Positions 1 through 9,005 are shown, counted from the stretch's first letter. The stretch is 64,000 nt of DNA from Antedon mediterranea (GCF_964355755.1 NC_092673.1:34605648-34669647), one strand, 5' to 3'. Notes: generated from the sequence alone by a model not told the origin. Translations and numbers: made by a program.

Positions 1-54
1 AAATAATAACTTAAAAAGTTTTTGTATATTAAAATGGTATACGATAAAAATTAA

Positions 55-126
55 GGCACTGGCTGGATTTGAACCAGGGATCTCTTGTTTACTAGACAGG
101 CACTTTAACCGCTACGCCACAGCACC
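55..126 (-). tRNA. tRNA-Thr(AGT), unit 1
   Basis: Full length. 5' end GGTGCTG gives wobble pairs in the acceptor; the T stem has one mismatch. Near-identical copies lie at 3355 and 7018. Confidence 0.8.
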
Positions 127-209
127 TTGCTGTAATGCTGAATTACGTTTAAAAAGAAAATAACTTAAAGAAGTTTTGGTAAATTGAACTTGTATACGAT
201 CAAAATTAA

Positions 210-281
210 GGCACTGCCCAGATTTGAACCAGGGATCTCCTGTTTACTAGACAGGAGCTGTAACCGCTAAGCCACAGCGCC
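210..281 (-). tRNA. tRNA-Thr(AGT), unit 2
   Basis: Full length. The D loop carries TTACAGC instead of TTAAAGC, and the D-arm/anticodon junction base is changed. Confidence 0.75.
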
Positions 282-363
282 TTGCTGTAATTTTGAATTA
301 CGTTAAAAAAAATAATAATGAAAAAACATTTTGTATATTAAAATGGTATACAATAAAAATAAA

Positions 364-422
364 GGCACTGCCCGGATTTGAACCGAGGATCTCCTGTTTA
401 CTAGACGCTAAGCCACAGCGCC
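364..422 (-). pseudogene. tRNA-Thr(AGT) pseudogene, unit 3
   Basis: Only 59 nt: 13 nt are deleted between the anticodon loop and the D arm, so the 5' half of the anticodon stem is gone. Confidence 0.85.
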
Positions 423-504
423 TTACTGTAATGCTGAATTACGTTAAGAAAAATAATAACTTAAAAAGTTTTTGTATATTAAAATGGTATACAATAAAAA
501 TCAA

Positions 505-576
505 GGCAGTGCCCGGATTTGAACCCGGGATCTCCTGTTTACAAGACAGGCGCTTTAACCGCTAAGCAACAGCGAC
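505..576 (-). tRNA. tRNA-Thr(TGT), unit 4
   Basis: Full length, but the acceptor (GTCGCTG against CACTGCC) has two mismatches; function is doubtful. Confidence 0.65.
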
Positions 577-658
577 TTGCTGTAATTTTGATTTACGTTA
601 AAAAAAATAATAATGAAAAAACATTTTGTATATTATAATGGTATATGATAAAAATTAA

Positions 659-730
659 GACAGCGCCCGGATTTGAACCGGGGATCTCCTGTTTACAAGA
701 CAGGCGCTTTAACCGCTAAGCAACAGCGCC
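659..730 (-). tRNA. tRNA-Thr(TGT), unit 5
   Basis: Full length. The 3' strand CGCTGTC pairs imperfectly with GGCGCTG. Copies in the same order lie at 2179 and 14969. Confidence 0.7.
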
Positions 731-812
731 TTCCTGTATTGCTTAATTACGTTAAGAAAAATAATAACTAAAAAACTTTTTGTATATTAAAATGGTATAC
801 GATGGATATTAA

Positions 813-866
813 GGCACTGATTGGATTTGAACCGGGGATCTCCTGTTTACTAGACAGGCGCTTTAA
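813..866 (-). pseudogene. tRNA-Thr(AGT) pseudogene, unit 6
   Basis: Keeps the 3' acceptor strand, T arm and anticodon arm but lacks the 5' acceptor strand and most of the D arm, so the A box is lost. The same truncation recurs at 2333, 7788 and 15122. Confidence 0.85.
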
Positions 867-950
867 GCTTGCTGTAATGATGAATTCGGTTAAAAAGATA
901 GTAACTGAAAAAACGTTTTGTATGTTAAAATGGTATACGATAAAAATGAA

Positions 951-1022
951 GGCACTGCCCGGATTTGAACCAAGAATCTCCTGTTTACAAGACAGGCGCT
1001 TTAACCGCTAAGCCACAGCGCC
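951..1022 (-). tRNA. tRNA-Thr(TGT), unit 7
   Basis: Full length; T stem CTTGG/CCGGG held by G-U pairs. Confidence 0.8.
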
Positions 1023-1101
1023 TTGCTGTAATGCTGACTACCTTAAAAAAAAATAACTGAAAAACATTTTGTATATTAAAATGGTATACAATAAAAATAA
1101 A

Positions 1102-1173
1102 GGCACTGCCCGGATTTGAACCGGGGATCTCCTGTTTACTAGACAGGCGCTTTAACCGCTAAGCCACAGCGCC
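1102..1173 (-). tRNA. tRNA-Thr(AGT), unit 8 (reference copy)
   Basis: All four stems pair, with one G-U at acceptor position 4-69. I used this copy as the AGT reference; unit 46 at 6864 is identical. Confidence 0.92.
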
Positions 1174-1254
1174 TTACTGTAGTTTTGAATTACGTTAACA
1201 AAATAATAATGAAAAAACATTTTGTATATTAAAATGGTATACGATAAAAATGAA

Positions 1255-1326
1255 GGCCCTGCCCGTATTTGAATCAGGGATCTCCTGTTTACAAGACAGG
1301 CGCTTTAACCGCTAAGCCACAGCGCC
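1255..1326 (-). tRNA. tRNA-Thr(TGT), unit 9
   Basis: Full length; 3' strand CAGGGCC and one T-stem mismatch. Confidence 0.75.
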
Positions 1327-1408
1327 TTGCTGTAATGCTGAATTACGTTAAAAAAATAATAACTTAAAAAAGTTTTTGTAAATTAAACTGGTATACGATC
1401 AGAATTAA

Positions 1409-1480
1409 GGCACTACCCGGATTTGAACCAGGGATCTCCTGTTTACTAGACAGGCACTTTAACCGCTAAACCACAACGCC
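1409..1480 (-). tRNA. tRNA-Thr(AGT), unit 10
   Basis: Full length; 5' end GGCGTTG, D arm GGTTTAGC. Confidence 0.82.
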
Positions 1481-1563
1481 TTCCTGTATTGCTTAATTAC
1501 GTTAAGAAAAATAATAACTTAAAAAAGTTTTGGTAAATTGAACTGGTATACGATCAAAATTAA

Positions 1564-1635
1564 GGCACTGCCCGGATTTGAACCGGGGATCTCCTGTTTA
1601 CAAGACAGGCGCTTTAACCGCTAAGCAACAGCACC
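1564..1635 (-). tRNA. tRNA-Thr(TGT), unit 11
   Basis: Full length; 5' end GGTGCTGTTGC, an unusual T at position 9 that is shared by many TGT copies. Confidence 0.82.
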
Positions 1636-1717
1636 CTCCTGTATTGCTTGATTACGTTAAGAAAAATAATAACTGAAAAACATTTTGTTTAATAAAATGG
1701 TATACGATAAAAATTAA

Positions 1718-1789
1718 GGCACTGGCTGGAGTTGAAGCGGGGATCTCTTGTTTACTAGACAGGGGCTTTAACCAATAAGCCACAGCGCC
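1718..1789 (-). tRNA. tRNA-Thr(AGT), unit 12
   Basis: Full length; the T-loop side reads TTCAACTCC and the D loop CTTATTGG. One T-stem base is altered relative to the copy at 4125. Confidence 0.72.
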
Positions 1790-1870
1790 TTGCTGTAATT
1801 TTGAATTACGTTAAAAAAATAATAATTAAAAAACATTTTGTATATTAAAATGGTATACGATAAAAATGAA

Positions 1871-1942
1871 GGCACTGCCCGGATTTGAACCAGGGATCTT
1901 CTGTTTACTAGACAGGCGCTTTAACCGCTAACCCACAGCGCC
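1871..1942 (-). tRNA. tRNA-Thr(AGT), unit 13
   Basis: Full length; D arm GGGTTAGC. Confidence 0.8.
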
Positions 1943-2024
1943 TTACTGTAGTTCTGAATTACGTTAAGAAAAATAATAACTTAAAAAGTTTTTGTATATT
2001 AAAATGGTATACAATAAAAATCAA

Positions 2025-2096
2025 GGCACTGCCCGGATTTGAACCGGGGATCTCCTGTTTACAATACAGGCGCTTTAACCGCTAAGCAACAGCGAC
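2025..2096 (-). tRNA. tRNA-Thr(TGT), unit 14
   Basis: Full length; anticodon loop ATTGTAA (position 32 changed) and 5' end GTCGCTG. Confidence 0.7.
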
Positions 2097-2178
2097 TTGC
2101 TGTAATTTTGATTTACGTTAAAAAAAATAATAATGAAAAAACATTTTGTATATTATAATGGTATATGATAAAAATTAA

Positions 2179-2250
2179 GACAGCGCCCGGATTTGAACCG
2201 GGGATCTCCTGTTTACAAGACAGGCGCTTTAACCGCTAAGCAACAGCGCC
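2179..2250 (-). tRNA. tRNA-Thr(TGT), unit 15
   Basis: Same sequence class as unit 5, 1520 bp away. Confidence 0.7.
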
Positions 2251-2332
2251 TTCCTGTATTGCTTAATTACGTTAAGAAAAAAAATAACTAAAAAACGTTT
2301 TGTATATTAAAATGGTATACGATGGATATTAA

Positions 2333-2388
2333 GGCACTGATTGGATTTGAACCGGGGATCTCCTGTTTACTAGACAGGCGCTTTAACC
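2333..2388 (-). pseudogene. tRNA-Thr(AGT) pseudogene, unit 16
   Basis: Truncated before the D arm, like unit 6. Confidence 0.85.
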
Positions 2389-2470
2389 TTGCTGTAATGA
2401 TGAATTCGGTTAAAAAGATAGTAACTGAAAAAACATTTTGTATATTAAAATGGTATACGATAAAAATAAA

Positions 2471-2542
2471 GGCCCTGCACAGATTTGAACCGGGGATCTC
2501 CTGTTTACAAGACAGGCGCTTTAACCGCTAAGCCACAGCGCC
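2471..2542 (-). tRNA. tRNA-Thr(TGT), unit 17
   Basis: Full length; 3' strand CAGGGCC and a weakened T stem. Confidence 0.75.
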
Positions 2543-2621
2543 TTGCTGTACTGCTGACTACCTTAAAAAAAAATAACTGAAAAACGTTTTGTATATTAAA
2601 ATGGTATACGATAAAAATTAA

Positions 2622-2693
2622 GGCACTGGCTAGAGTTGAACCGGGGATCTCTTGTTTACTAGACAGGCACTTTAACCGCTAATCCACAGCGCC
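2622..2693 (-). tRNA. tRNA-Thr(AGT), unit 18
   Basis: Full length; T-arm side TTCAACTCT, D arm GGATTAGC. Recurs at 6285. Confidence 0.72.
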
Positions 2694-2775
2694 TTGCTGT
2701 AATTTTGATTTACGTTAAAAAAAATAATAATTAAAAAACATTTTGTATATTATAATGGTATATGATAAAAATTAA

Positions 2776-2846
2776 GGCACCACCAGGATTTGAACTGGGA
2801 TCTCCTGTTTACTAGACAGGCGCTTTAACCGCTAAACCACACCGTC
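2776..2846 (-). tRNA. tRNA-Thr(AGT)-like, 71 nt, unit 19
   Basis: One nucleotide short at the variable/T-arm junction, and the acceptor (GACGGTG against GGTGCC) pairs poorly. Probably decayed. Sister copies at 5821 and 6439. Confidence 0.5.
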
Positions 2847-2930
2847 TTGCTGTAATTCTGAATTACGTTTAAAAAAATAATAACCTAAAAAAGTTTTTGG
2901 TAAATTAAACTGGTATACGATCTAAATTAA

Positions 2931-3002
2931 GGCACTGCCCGGATTTGAACCGGGGATCTCCTGTTTACAAGACAGGCGCTTTAACCGCTAAGCCACAGCA
3001 CC
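2931..3002 (-). tRNA. tRNA-Thr(TGT), unit 20
   Basis: Full length; 5' end GGTGCTGTGG, other stems as in the reference copy. Confidence 0.87.
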
Positions 3003-3085
3003 TTCATGTATTGCTTAATTACGTTAAATAAAATAATAAATTCAAAACGTTTTTGTATATTAAAATGGTGTACGATAAAAATTGA

Positions 3086-3146
3086 GGCACTGCCCTGATT
3101 TGAACCAGGGATCTCCTGTTTACAAGACAGGCACTTTAACGGCTAA
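3086..3146 (-). pseudogene. tRNA-Thr(TGT) pseudogene, unit 21
   Basis: The 5' acceptor strand is replaced by spacer; same break as unit 45 at 6749. Confidence 0.85.
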
Positions 3147-3200
3147 AAATTATAATTAAAAAACATTTTGTATATTAAAATGGTATACGATAAAAATAAA

Positions 3201-3272
3201 GGCACTGCCCGGATTTGAACCCGGGATCTCCTGTTTACTAGACAGGCGCTTTAACCGCTAAGACACAGCGCC
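3201..3272 (-). tRNA. tRNA-Thr(AGT), unit 22
   Basis: Full length; one D-stem change (GTCTTAGC). Confidence 0.8.
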
Positions 3273-3354
3273 TTACTGTAATGCTGAATAACGTTAAGAA
3301 AAATAATAACTTAAAAAGTTTTTGTATATTAAAATGGTATACGATAAAAATTAA

Positions 3355-3426
3355 GGCACTGGCTGGATTTGAACCAGGGATCTCTTGTTTACTAGACAGG
3401 CACTTTAACCGCTACGCCACAGCACC
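3355..3426 (-). tRNA. tRNA-Thr(AGT), unit 23
   Basis: Same sequence class as unit 1. Confidence 0.8.
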
Positions 3427-3509
3427 TTGCTGTAATGCTGAATTACGTTTAAAAAGAAAATAACTTAAAAAAGTTTTGGTAAATTGAACTTGTATACGAT
3501 CAAAATTAA

Positions 3510-3581
3510 GGCACTGCCCAGATTTGAACCAGGGATCTCCTGTTTACTAGACAGGCGCTGTAACCGCTAAGCCACAGCGCC
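3510..3581 (-). tRNA. tRNA-Thr(AGT), unit 24
   Basis: Like unit 2 but with the normal base at the D/anticodon junction. Confidence 0.78.
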
Positions 3582-3663
3582 TTGCTGTAATTTTGATTTA
3601 CGTTAAAAAAAATAATAATGAGAAAACATTTTGTATATTATAATGGTATACGATAAAAATGAA

Positions 3664-3735
3664 GGCACTGCCCGGATTTGAACCGGGGATCTCCTATTTA
3701 CAAGACAGGTGCTTTAACCGCTAAGCCACAGCGCC
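3664..3735 (-). tRNA. tRNA-Thr(TGT), unit 25
   Basis: Full length; anticodon stem CCTGT/ATAGG with one G-U pair. Confidence 0.82.
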
Positions 3736-3815
3736 TTGCAGTAATGCTGACTACCTTAAAAAAAAAATAACTGAAAAACGTTTTGTATATTAAAATGGTA
3801 TACAATAAAAATCAA

Positions 3816-3887
3816 GGCACTGCCCGGATTTGAACCAGGGATCTCCTGTTTACTAGACAGGCACTTTAACCGCTAAACCACAACGCC
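3816..3887 (-). tRNA. tRNA-Thr(AGT), unit 26
   Basis: Full length; 5' end GGCGTTG. Confidence 0.82.
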
Positions 3888-3970
3888 TTCCTGTATTGCT
3901 TAATTACGTTAAGAAAAATAATAACTTAAAAAAGTTTTGGTAAATTGAACTGGTATACGATCAAAATTAA

Positions 3971-4042
3971 GGCACTGCCCGGATTTGAACCGGGGATCTC
4001 CTGTTTACAAGACAGGCGCTTTAACCGCTATGCAACAGCACC
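3971..4042 (-). tRNA. tRNA-Thr(TGT), unit 27
   Basis: Full length; D arm GCATAGCGG. Confidence 0.8.
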
Positions 4043-4124
4043 CTCCTGTATTGCTTAATTACGTTAAGAAAAATAATAACTGAAAAACATTTTGTTTAAT
4101 AAAATGGTATACGATAAAAATTAA

Positions 4125-4196
4125 GGCACTGGCTGGAGTTGAACCGGGGATCTCTTGTTTACTAGACAGGCGCTTTAACCAATAAGCCACAGCGCC
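4125..4196 (-). tRNA. tRNA-Thr(AGT), unit 28
   Basis: Full length; D loop CTTATTGG, T-arm side TTCAACTCC. Confidence 0.77.
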
Positions 4197-4277
4197 TTGC
4201 TGTAATTTTGAATTACGTTAAAAAAATAATAATGAAAAAACATTTTGTATATTAAAATGGTATACGATAAAAATGAA

Positions 4278-4352
4278 GGCACTGCCCGGATTTGAACCGA
4301 GAATCTCCTGTTTACTACTAGACAGGCGCTTTAACCGCTAAGCCACAGCGCC
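4278..4352 (-). tRNA. tRNA-Thr-like with duplicated AGT anticodon, 75 nt, unit 29
   Basis: Three extra nucleotides lie in the anticodon loop, which reads CTAGTAGTAA: AGT occurs twice in tandem in a 10-nt loop. The other arms are intact. A slippage product, probably non-functional. Confidence 0.7.
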
Positions 4353-4433
4353 TTACTGTAGTTTTGAATTACGTTAACAAAATAATAATGTAAAAACATT
4401 TTGTATATTAAAATGGTATACGATAAAAATGAA

Positions 4434-4505
4434 GGCCCTGCCCGGATTTGAACCGGGGATCTCCTGTTTACAAGACAGGCGCTTTAACCGCTAAGCCACA
4501 GCGCC
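4434..4505 (-). tRNA. tRNA-Thr(TGT), unit 30
   Basis: Full length; all stems as in the reference except CAGGGCC at the 3' acceptor strand. Confidence 0.85.
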
Positions 4506-4587
4506 TTGCTGTAATGCTGAATTACGTTAAAAAAATAATAACTTAAAAAAGTTTTTGTAAATTAAACTGGTATACGATCAGAATTAA

Positions 4588-4659
4588 GGCACTGCCCGGA
4601 TTTGAACCAGGGATCTCCTGTTTACTAGACAGGCACTTTAACCGCTAAACCACAACGCC
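4588..4659 (-). tRNA. tRNA-Thr(AGT), unit 31
   Basis: Full length; 5' end GGCGTTG, T stem CCTGG/CCGGG. Confidence 0.82.
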
Positions 4660-4742
4660 TTCCTGTATTGCTTAATTACGTTAAGAAAAATAATAACTTA
4701 AAAAAGTTTTGGTAAATTGAACTGATATACGATCAAAATTAA

Positions 4743-4814
4743 GGCACTGCCCGGATTTGAACCGGAGATCTCCTGTTTACAAGACAGGCGCTTTAACCGC
4801 TAAGCAACAGCAAC
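4743..4814 (-). tRNA. tRNA-Thr(TGT), unit 32
   Basis: Full length; 5' end GTTGCTG leaves a mismatch at acceptor position 2. Confidence 0.72.
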
Positions 4815-4896
4815 CTCCTGTATTGCTTAATTACGTTAAGAAAAATAATAACTGAAAAACATTTTGTTTAATAAAATGGTATACGATAAAAATTAA

Positions 4897-4968
4897 GGCA
4901 CTGGCTGGAGTTGAACCGGGGATCTCTTGTTTACTAGACAGGCGCTTTAACCGCTAAACCACAACGCC
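4897..4968 (-). tRNA. tRNA-Thr(AGT), unit 33
   Basis: Full length; GGCGTTG 5' end combined with the TTCAACTCC T-arm type, a mosaic of units 31 and 28. Confidence 0.77.
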
Positions 4969-5051
4969 TTCCTGTATTGCTTAATTACGTTAAGAAAAAT
5001 AATAACTTAAAAAAGTTTTGGTAAATTGAACTGGTATACGATCAAAATTAA

Positions 5052-5123
5052 GGCACTGCCCGGATTTGAACCGGGGATCTCCTGTTTACAAGACAGGCGC
5101 TTTAACCGCTAAGCAACAGCACC
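5052..5123 (-). tRNA. tRNA-Thr(TGT), unit 34
   Basis: Full length; 5' end GGTGCTGTTGC. Confidence 0.82.
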
Positions 5124-5205
5124 CTCCTGTATTGCTTAATTACGTTAAGAAAAATAATAATTAAAAAACATTTTGTATATTAAAATGGTATACGATAAGA
5201 ATGAA

Positions 5206-5277
5206 GGCACTGCCCGGATTTGAACTGGGGATCTCCTGTTTACAAGACAGGCGCTTTAACCTCTAAGCCACAGCGCC
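5206..5277 (-). tRNA. tRNA-Thr(TGT), unit 35
   Basis: Full length; D loop TTAGAGG, one T-stem change. Confidence 0.8.
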
Positions 5278-5359
5278 TTGCTGTAATGCTGAATTACGTT
5301 AAAAAAATAATAACTTAAAAAAGTTTTTGTAAATTAAACTGGTATACGATCAGAATTAA

Positions 5360-5431
5360 GGCACTGCCCGGATTTGAACCAGGGATCTCCTGTTTACTAG
5401 ACAGGCACTTTAACCGCTAAACCACAACGCC
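5360..5431 (-). tRNA. tRNA-Thr(AGT), unit 36
   Basis: Full length; 5' end GGCGTTG. Confidence 0.82.
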
Positions 5432-5511
5432 TTGCTGTAATGCTGACTACCTTAAAAAAAAAATAACTGAAAAACGTTTTGTATATTAAAATGGTATACA
5501 ATAAAAATCAA

Positions 5512-5583
5512 GGCACTGCCCGGATTTGAACCGGGGATGTCCTGTTTACAAGACAGGCGCTTTAACCGCTAAGCAACAGCGCC
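5512..5583 (-). tRNA. tRNA-Thr(TGT), unit 37
   Basis: Full length; variable region ACATC instead of AGATC. Confidence 0.8.
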
Positions 5584-5666
5584 CTTCCTGTATTGCTTAA
5601 TTACGTTAAGAAAAATAATAATTGAAAAACATTTTGTATAATAAAATGGTATACGATAAAAATTAA

Positions 5667-5738
5667 GGCACTGGCTAGAGTTGAACCGGGGATCTCTTGT
5701 TTACTAGACAGACACTTTAACCGCTAATCCACAGCGCC
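5667..5738 (-). tRNA. tRNA-Thr(AGT), unit 38
   Basis: Full length; T-arm side TTCAACTCT, anticodon stem 5' strand weakened. Confidence 0.7.
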
Positions 5739-5820
5739 TTGCTGTAATTTTGATTTACGTTAAAAAGAATAATAATTAAAAAACATTTTGTATATTATAA
5801 TGGTATATGATAAAAATTAA

Positions 5821-5891
5821 GGAACCACCAGGATTTGAACTGGGATCTCCTGTTTACTAGACAGGCGCTTTAACCGCTAAACCACACCGTC
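5821..5891 (-). tRNA. tRNA-Thr(AGT)-like, 71 nt, unit 39
   Basis: Same decayed 71-nt class as unit 19, with a further acceptor change (3' end TTCC). Confidence 0.48.
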
Positions 5892-5975
5892 TTGCTGTAA
5901 TTCTGAATTACGTTTAAAAAAATAATAACCTAAAAAAGTTGTTGGTAAATTAAACTAGTATACGATCTAAATTAA

Positions 5976-6047
5976 GGCACTGCCCGGATTTGAACCGGGG
6001 ATCTCCTGTTTACAAGACAGGCGCTTTAACCGCTAAGCCACAGCGCC
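5976..6047 (-). tRNA. tRNA-Thr(TGT), unit 40
   Basis: Differs from the AGT reference (1102) only in the anticodon: the cleanest TGT counterpart. Confidence 0.9.
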
Positions 6048-6130
6048 TTCATGTATTGCTTAATTACGTTAAATAAAATAATAAATTCAAAACGTTTTTG
6101 TATATTAAAATGGTGTACGATAAAAATTGA

Positions 6131-6202
6131 GGCACTGCCCTGATTTGAACCAGGGATCTCCTGTTTACAAGACAGGCACTTTAACGGCTAAGCCACAGCG
6201 CC
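6131..6202 (-). tRNA. tRNA-Thr(TGT), unit 41
   Basis: Full-length version of the sequence that is truncated in units 21 and 45; D loop AGCCGTT. Confidence 0.8.
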
Positions 6203-6284
6203 TTACTGTATTGCTTAATTACGTTAAGAAAAATAATAATTGAAAAACATTTTGTATAATAAAATGGTATACGATAAAAATTAA

Positions 6285-6356
6285 GGCACTGGCTAGAGTT
6301 GAACCGGGGATCTCTTGTTTACTAGACAGGCACTTTAACCGCTAATCCACAGCGCC
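6285..6356 (-). tRNA. tRNA-Thr(AGT), unit 42
   Basis: Same class as unit 18, 3663 bp away. Confidence 0.72.
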
Positions 6357-6438
6357 TTGCTGTAATTTTGATTTACGTTAAAAAAAATAATAATTAAAAA
6401 ACATTTTGTATATTATAATGGTATATGATAAAAATTAA

Positions 6439-6509
6439 GGAACCACCAGGATTTGAACTGGGATCTCCTGTTTACTAGACAGGCGGTTTAACCGCTAAAC
6501 CACACCGTC
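6439..6509 (-). tRNA. tRNA-Thr(AGT)-like, 71 nt, unit 43
   Basis: Decayed 71-nt class; additional D-loop change (AACCGCC). Confidence 0.48.
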
Positions 6510-6593
6510 TTGCTGTAATTCTGAATTACGTTTAAAAAAATAATAACCTAAAAAAGTTTTTGGTAAATTAAACTGGTATACGATCTAAATTAA

Positions 6594-6665
6594 GGTACTG
6601 CCCGGATTTGAACCGGGGATCTCCTGTTTACAAGACAGGCGCTTTAACCGCTAAGCCACAGCGCC
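6594..6665 (-). tRNA. tRNA-Thr(TGT), unit 44
   Basis: Full length; 3' end CAGTACC. Confidence 0.83.
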
Positions 6666-6748
6666 TTCATGTATTGCTTAATTACCTTAAATAAAATAAT
6701 AAATTCAAAACGTTTTTGTATATTAAAATGGTGTACGATAAAAATTGA

Positions 6749-6809
6749 GGCACTGCCCTGATTTGAACCAGGGATCTCCTGTTTACAAGACAGGCACTTT
6801 AACGGCTAA
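6749..6809 (-). pseudogene. tRNA-Thr(TGT) pseudogene, unit 45
   Basis: Same break as unit 21, inherited by segmental duplication. Confidence 0.85.
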
Positions 6810-6863
6810 AAATTATAATTAAAAAACATTTTGTATATTAAAATGGTATACGATAAAAATAAA

Positions 6864-6935
6864 GGCACTGCCCGGATTTGAACCGGGGATCTCCTGTTTA
6901 CTAGACAGGCGCTTTAACCGCTAAGCCACAGCGCC
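6864..6935 (-). tRNA. tRNA-Thr(AGT), unit 46
   Basis: Identical to the reference copy at 1102. Confidence 0.92.
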
Positions 6936-7017
6936 TTACTGTAATGCTGAATAACGTTAAGAAAAATAATAACTTAAAAAGTTTTTGTATATTAAAATGG
7001 TATACGATAAAAATTAA

Positions 7018-7089
7018 GGCACTGGCTGGATTTGAACCAGGGATCTCTTGTTTACTAGACAGGCACTTTAACCGCTACGCCACAGCACC
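7018..7089 (-). tRNA. tRNA-Thr(AGT), unit 47
   Basis: Same class as units 1 and 23. Confidence 0.8.
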
Positions 7090-7172
7090 TTGCTGTAATG
7101 CTGAATTACGTTTAAAAAGAAAATAACTTAAAAAAGTTTTGGTAAATTGAACTTGTATACGATCAAAATTAA

Positions 7173-7244
7173 GGCACTGCCCAGGTTTGAACCAGGGATC
7201 TACTGTTTACTAGACAGGCGCTGTAACCGCTAATCCACAGCGCC
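7173..7244 (-). tRNA. tRNA-Thr(AGT), unit 48
   Basis: Full length; B box changed to GGTTCAAACC, variable region AGTAG. Confidence 0.75.
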
Positions 7245-7326
7245 TTGCTGTAATTTTGATTTACGTTAAAAAAAATAATAATGAAAAAACATTTTGTATA
7301 TTATAATGGTATACGATAAAAATGAA

Positions 7327-7398
7327 GGCACTGCCCGGATTTGAATCGGGGATCTCCTGTTTACAAGACAGGTGCTTTAACTGCTAATCCACAGCGCC
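7327..7398 (-). tRNA. tRNA-Thr(TGT), unit 49
   Basis: Full length; T loop GATTCAAAT and D arm GGATTAGC. Confidence 0.78.
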
Positions 7399-7478
7399 TT
7401 GCTGTAATGCTGACTACCTTAAAAAACAAATAACTGAAAAACGTTTTGTATATTAAAATGGTATACAATAAAAATAAA

Positions 7479-7550
7479 GGCACTGCCCGGATTTGAACCA
7501 GGGAACTCCTGTTTACTAGACCGGCACTTTAACCGCTAAACCACAACGCC
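7479..7550 (-). tRNA. tRNA-Thr(AGT), unit 50
   Basis: Full length; anticodon stem CCGGT has one mismatch. Confidence 0.75.
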
Positions 7551-7633
7551 TTCCTGTATTGCTTAATTACGTTAAGAAAAATAATAACTTAAAAAAGTTT
7601 TGGTAAATTGAACTGGTATACGATCAAAATTAA

Positions 7634-7705
7634 GGCACTGCCCGGATTTGAACCGGGGATCTCCTGTTTACAAGACAGGCGCTTTAACCGCTAAGCAACA
7701 GCACC
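7634..7705 (-). tRNA. tRNA-Thr(TGT), unit 51
   Basis: Full length; 5' end GGTGCTGTTGC. Confidence 0.82.
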
Positions 7706-7787
7706 CTCCTGTATTGCTTAATTACGTTAAGAAAAATAATAACTAAAAAACGTTTTGTATATTAAAATGGTATACAATGGATATTAA

Positions 7788-7843
7788 GGCACTGATTGGA
7801 TTTGAACCGGGGATCTCCTGTTTACTAGACAGGCGCTTTAACC
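7788..7843 (-). pseudogene. tRNA-Thr(AGT) pseudogene, unit 52
   Basis: Truncated like units 6 and 16. Confidence 0.85.
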
Positions 7844-7927
7844 TTGCTGTAATGATGAATTCAGTTAAAAACGTAACGTAACTGAAAAAACGTTTTGTAT
7901 ATTAAAATGGTATACGATAAAAATGAA

Positions 7928-7999
7928 GGCACTGCCCGGATTTGAACCGAGAATCTCCTGTTTACAAGACAGGCGCTTTAACCGCTAAGCCACATCGTC
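7928..7999 (-). tRNA. tRNA-Thr(TGT), unit 53
   Basis: Full length; 5' end GACGATG breaks two acceptor pairs. Confidence 0.68.
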
Positions 8000-8080
8000 T
8001 TACTGTAGTTTTGAATTACGTTAACAAAATAATAATGTAAAAACATTTTGTATATTAAAATGGTATACGATAAAAATGAA

Positions 8081-8152
8081 GGCCCTGCCCGGATTTGAAC
8101 CGGGGATCTCCTGTTTACAAGACAGGCGCTTTAACCGCTAAGCCACAGCGCC
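8081..8152 (-). tRNA. tRNA-Thr(TGT), unit 54
   Basis: Same as unit 30, 3647 bp away. Confidence 0.85.
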
Positions 8153-8234
8153 TTGCTGTAATGCTGAATTACGTTAAAAAAATAATAACTTAAAAAAGTT
8201 TTTGTAAATTTAACTGGTATACGACCAGAATTAA

Positions 8235-8306
8235 GGCACTGCCCGGATTTGAACCAGGGATCTCCTGTTTACTAGACAGGCACTTTAACCGCTAAACCAC
8301 AACGCC
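8235..8306 (-). tRNA. tRNA-Thr(AGT), unit 55
   Basis: Same as unit 31. Confidence 0.82.
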
Positions 8307-8389
8307 TTCCTGTATTGCTTAATTACGTTAAGAAAAATAATAACTTAAAAAAGTTTTGGTAAATTGAACTGGTATACGATCAAAATTAA

Positions 8390-8461
8390 GGCACTGCCCG
8401 GATTTGAACCGGAGATCTCCTGTTTACAAGACAGGCGCTTTAACCGCTAAGCAACAGCACC
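8390..8461 (-). tRNA. tRNA-Thr(TGT), unit 56
   Basis: Full length; variable region AGATCTC, 5' end GGTGCTG (the duplicate of unit 32 without its acceptor mismatch). Confidence 0.8.
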
Positions 8462-8543
8462 CTCCTGTATTGCTTAATTACGTTAAGAAAAATAATAACT
8501 GAAAAACATTTTGTTTAATAAAATGGTATACGATAAAAATTAA

Positions 8544-8615
8544 GGCACTGGCTGGAGTTGAACCGGGGATCTCTTGTTTACTAGACAGGCGCTTTAACCG
8601 CTAAACCACAACGCC
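8544..8615 (-). tRNA. tRNA-Thr(AGT), unit 57
   Basis: Same mosaic type as unit 33. Confidence 0.77.
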
Positions 8616-8698
8616 TTCTTGTATTGCTTAATTACGTTAAGAAAAATAATAACTTAAAAAAGTTTTGGTAAATTGAACTGGTATACGATCAAAATTAA

Positions 8699-8770
8699 GG
8701 CACTGCCCGGATTTGAACCGGGGATCTCCTGTTTACAAGACAGGCGCTTTAACCGCTAAGCAACAGCACC
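8699..8770 (-). tRNA. tRNA-Thr(TGT), unit 58
   Basis: Same as unit 34. Confidence 0.82.
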
Positions 8771-8852
8771 CTCCTGTATTGCTTAATTACGTTAAGAAAA
8801 ATAATAATTAAAAAACATTTTGTATATTAAAATGGTATACGATAAAAATGAA

Positions 8853-8924
8853 GGCACTGCCCGGATTTGAACCAGGGATCTCCTGTTTACTAGACAGGCG
8901 CTTTAACCGCTAAGCCACAGCGCC
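8853..8924 (-). tRNA. tRNA-Thr(AGT), unit 59
   Basis: Full length; T stem CCTGG/CCGGG, otherwise reference. Confidence 0.88.
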
Positions 8925-9005
8925 TTACTGTAGTTTTGAATTACGTTAACAAAATAATAATGAAAAAACATTTTGTATATTAAAATGGTATACGATAAAA
9001 ATAAA

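Noticed and set aside
293-3463. Short plus-strand open frames repeating GFEPGISCL across the array
   Set aside because: They are translations of tRNA-Thr and spacer sequence on the opposite strand; the period equals the tRNA period and there is no independent coding signal.
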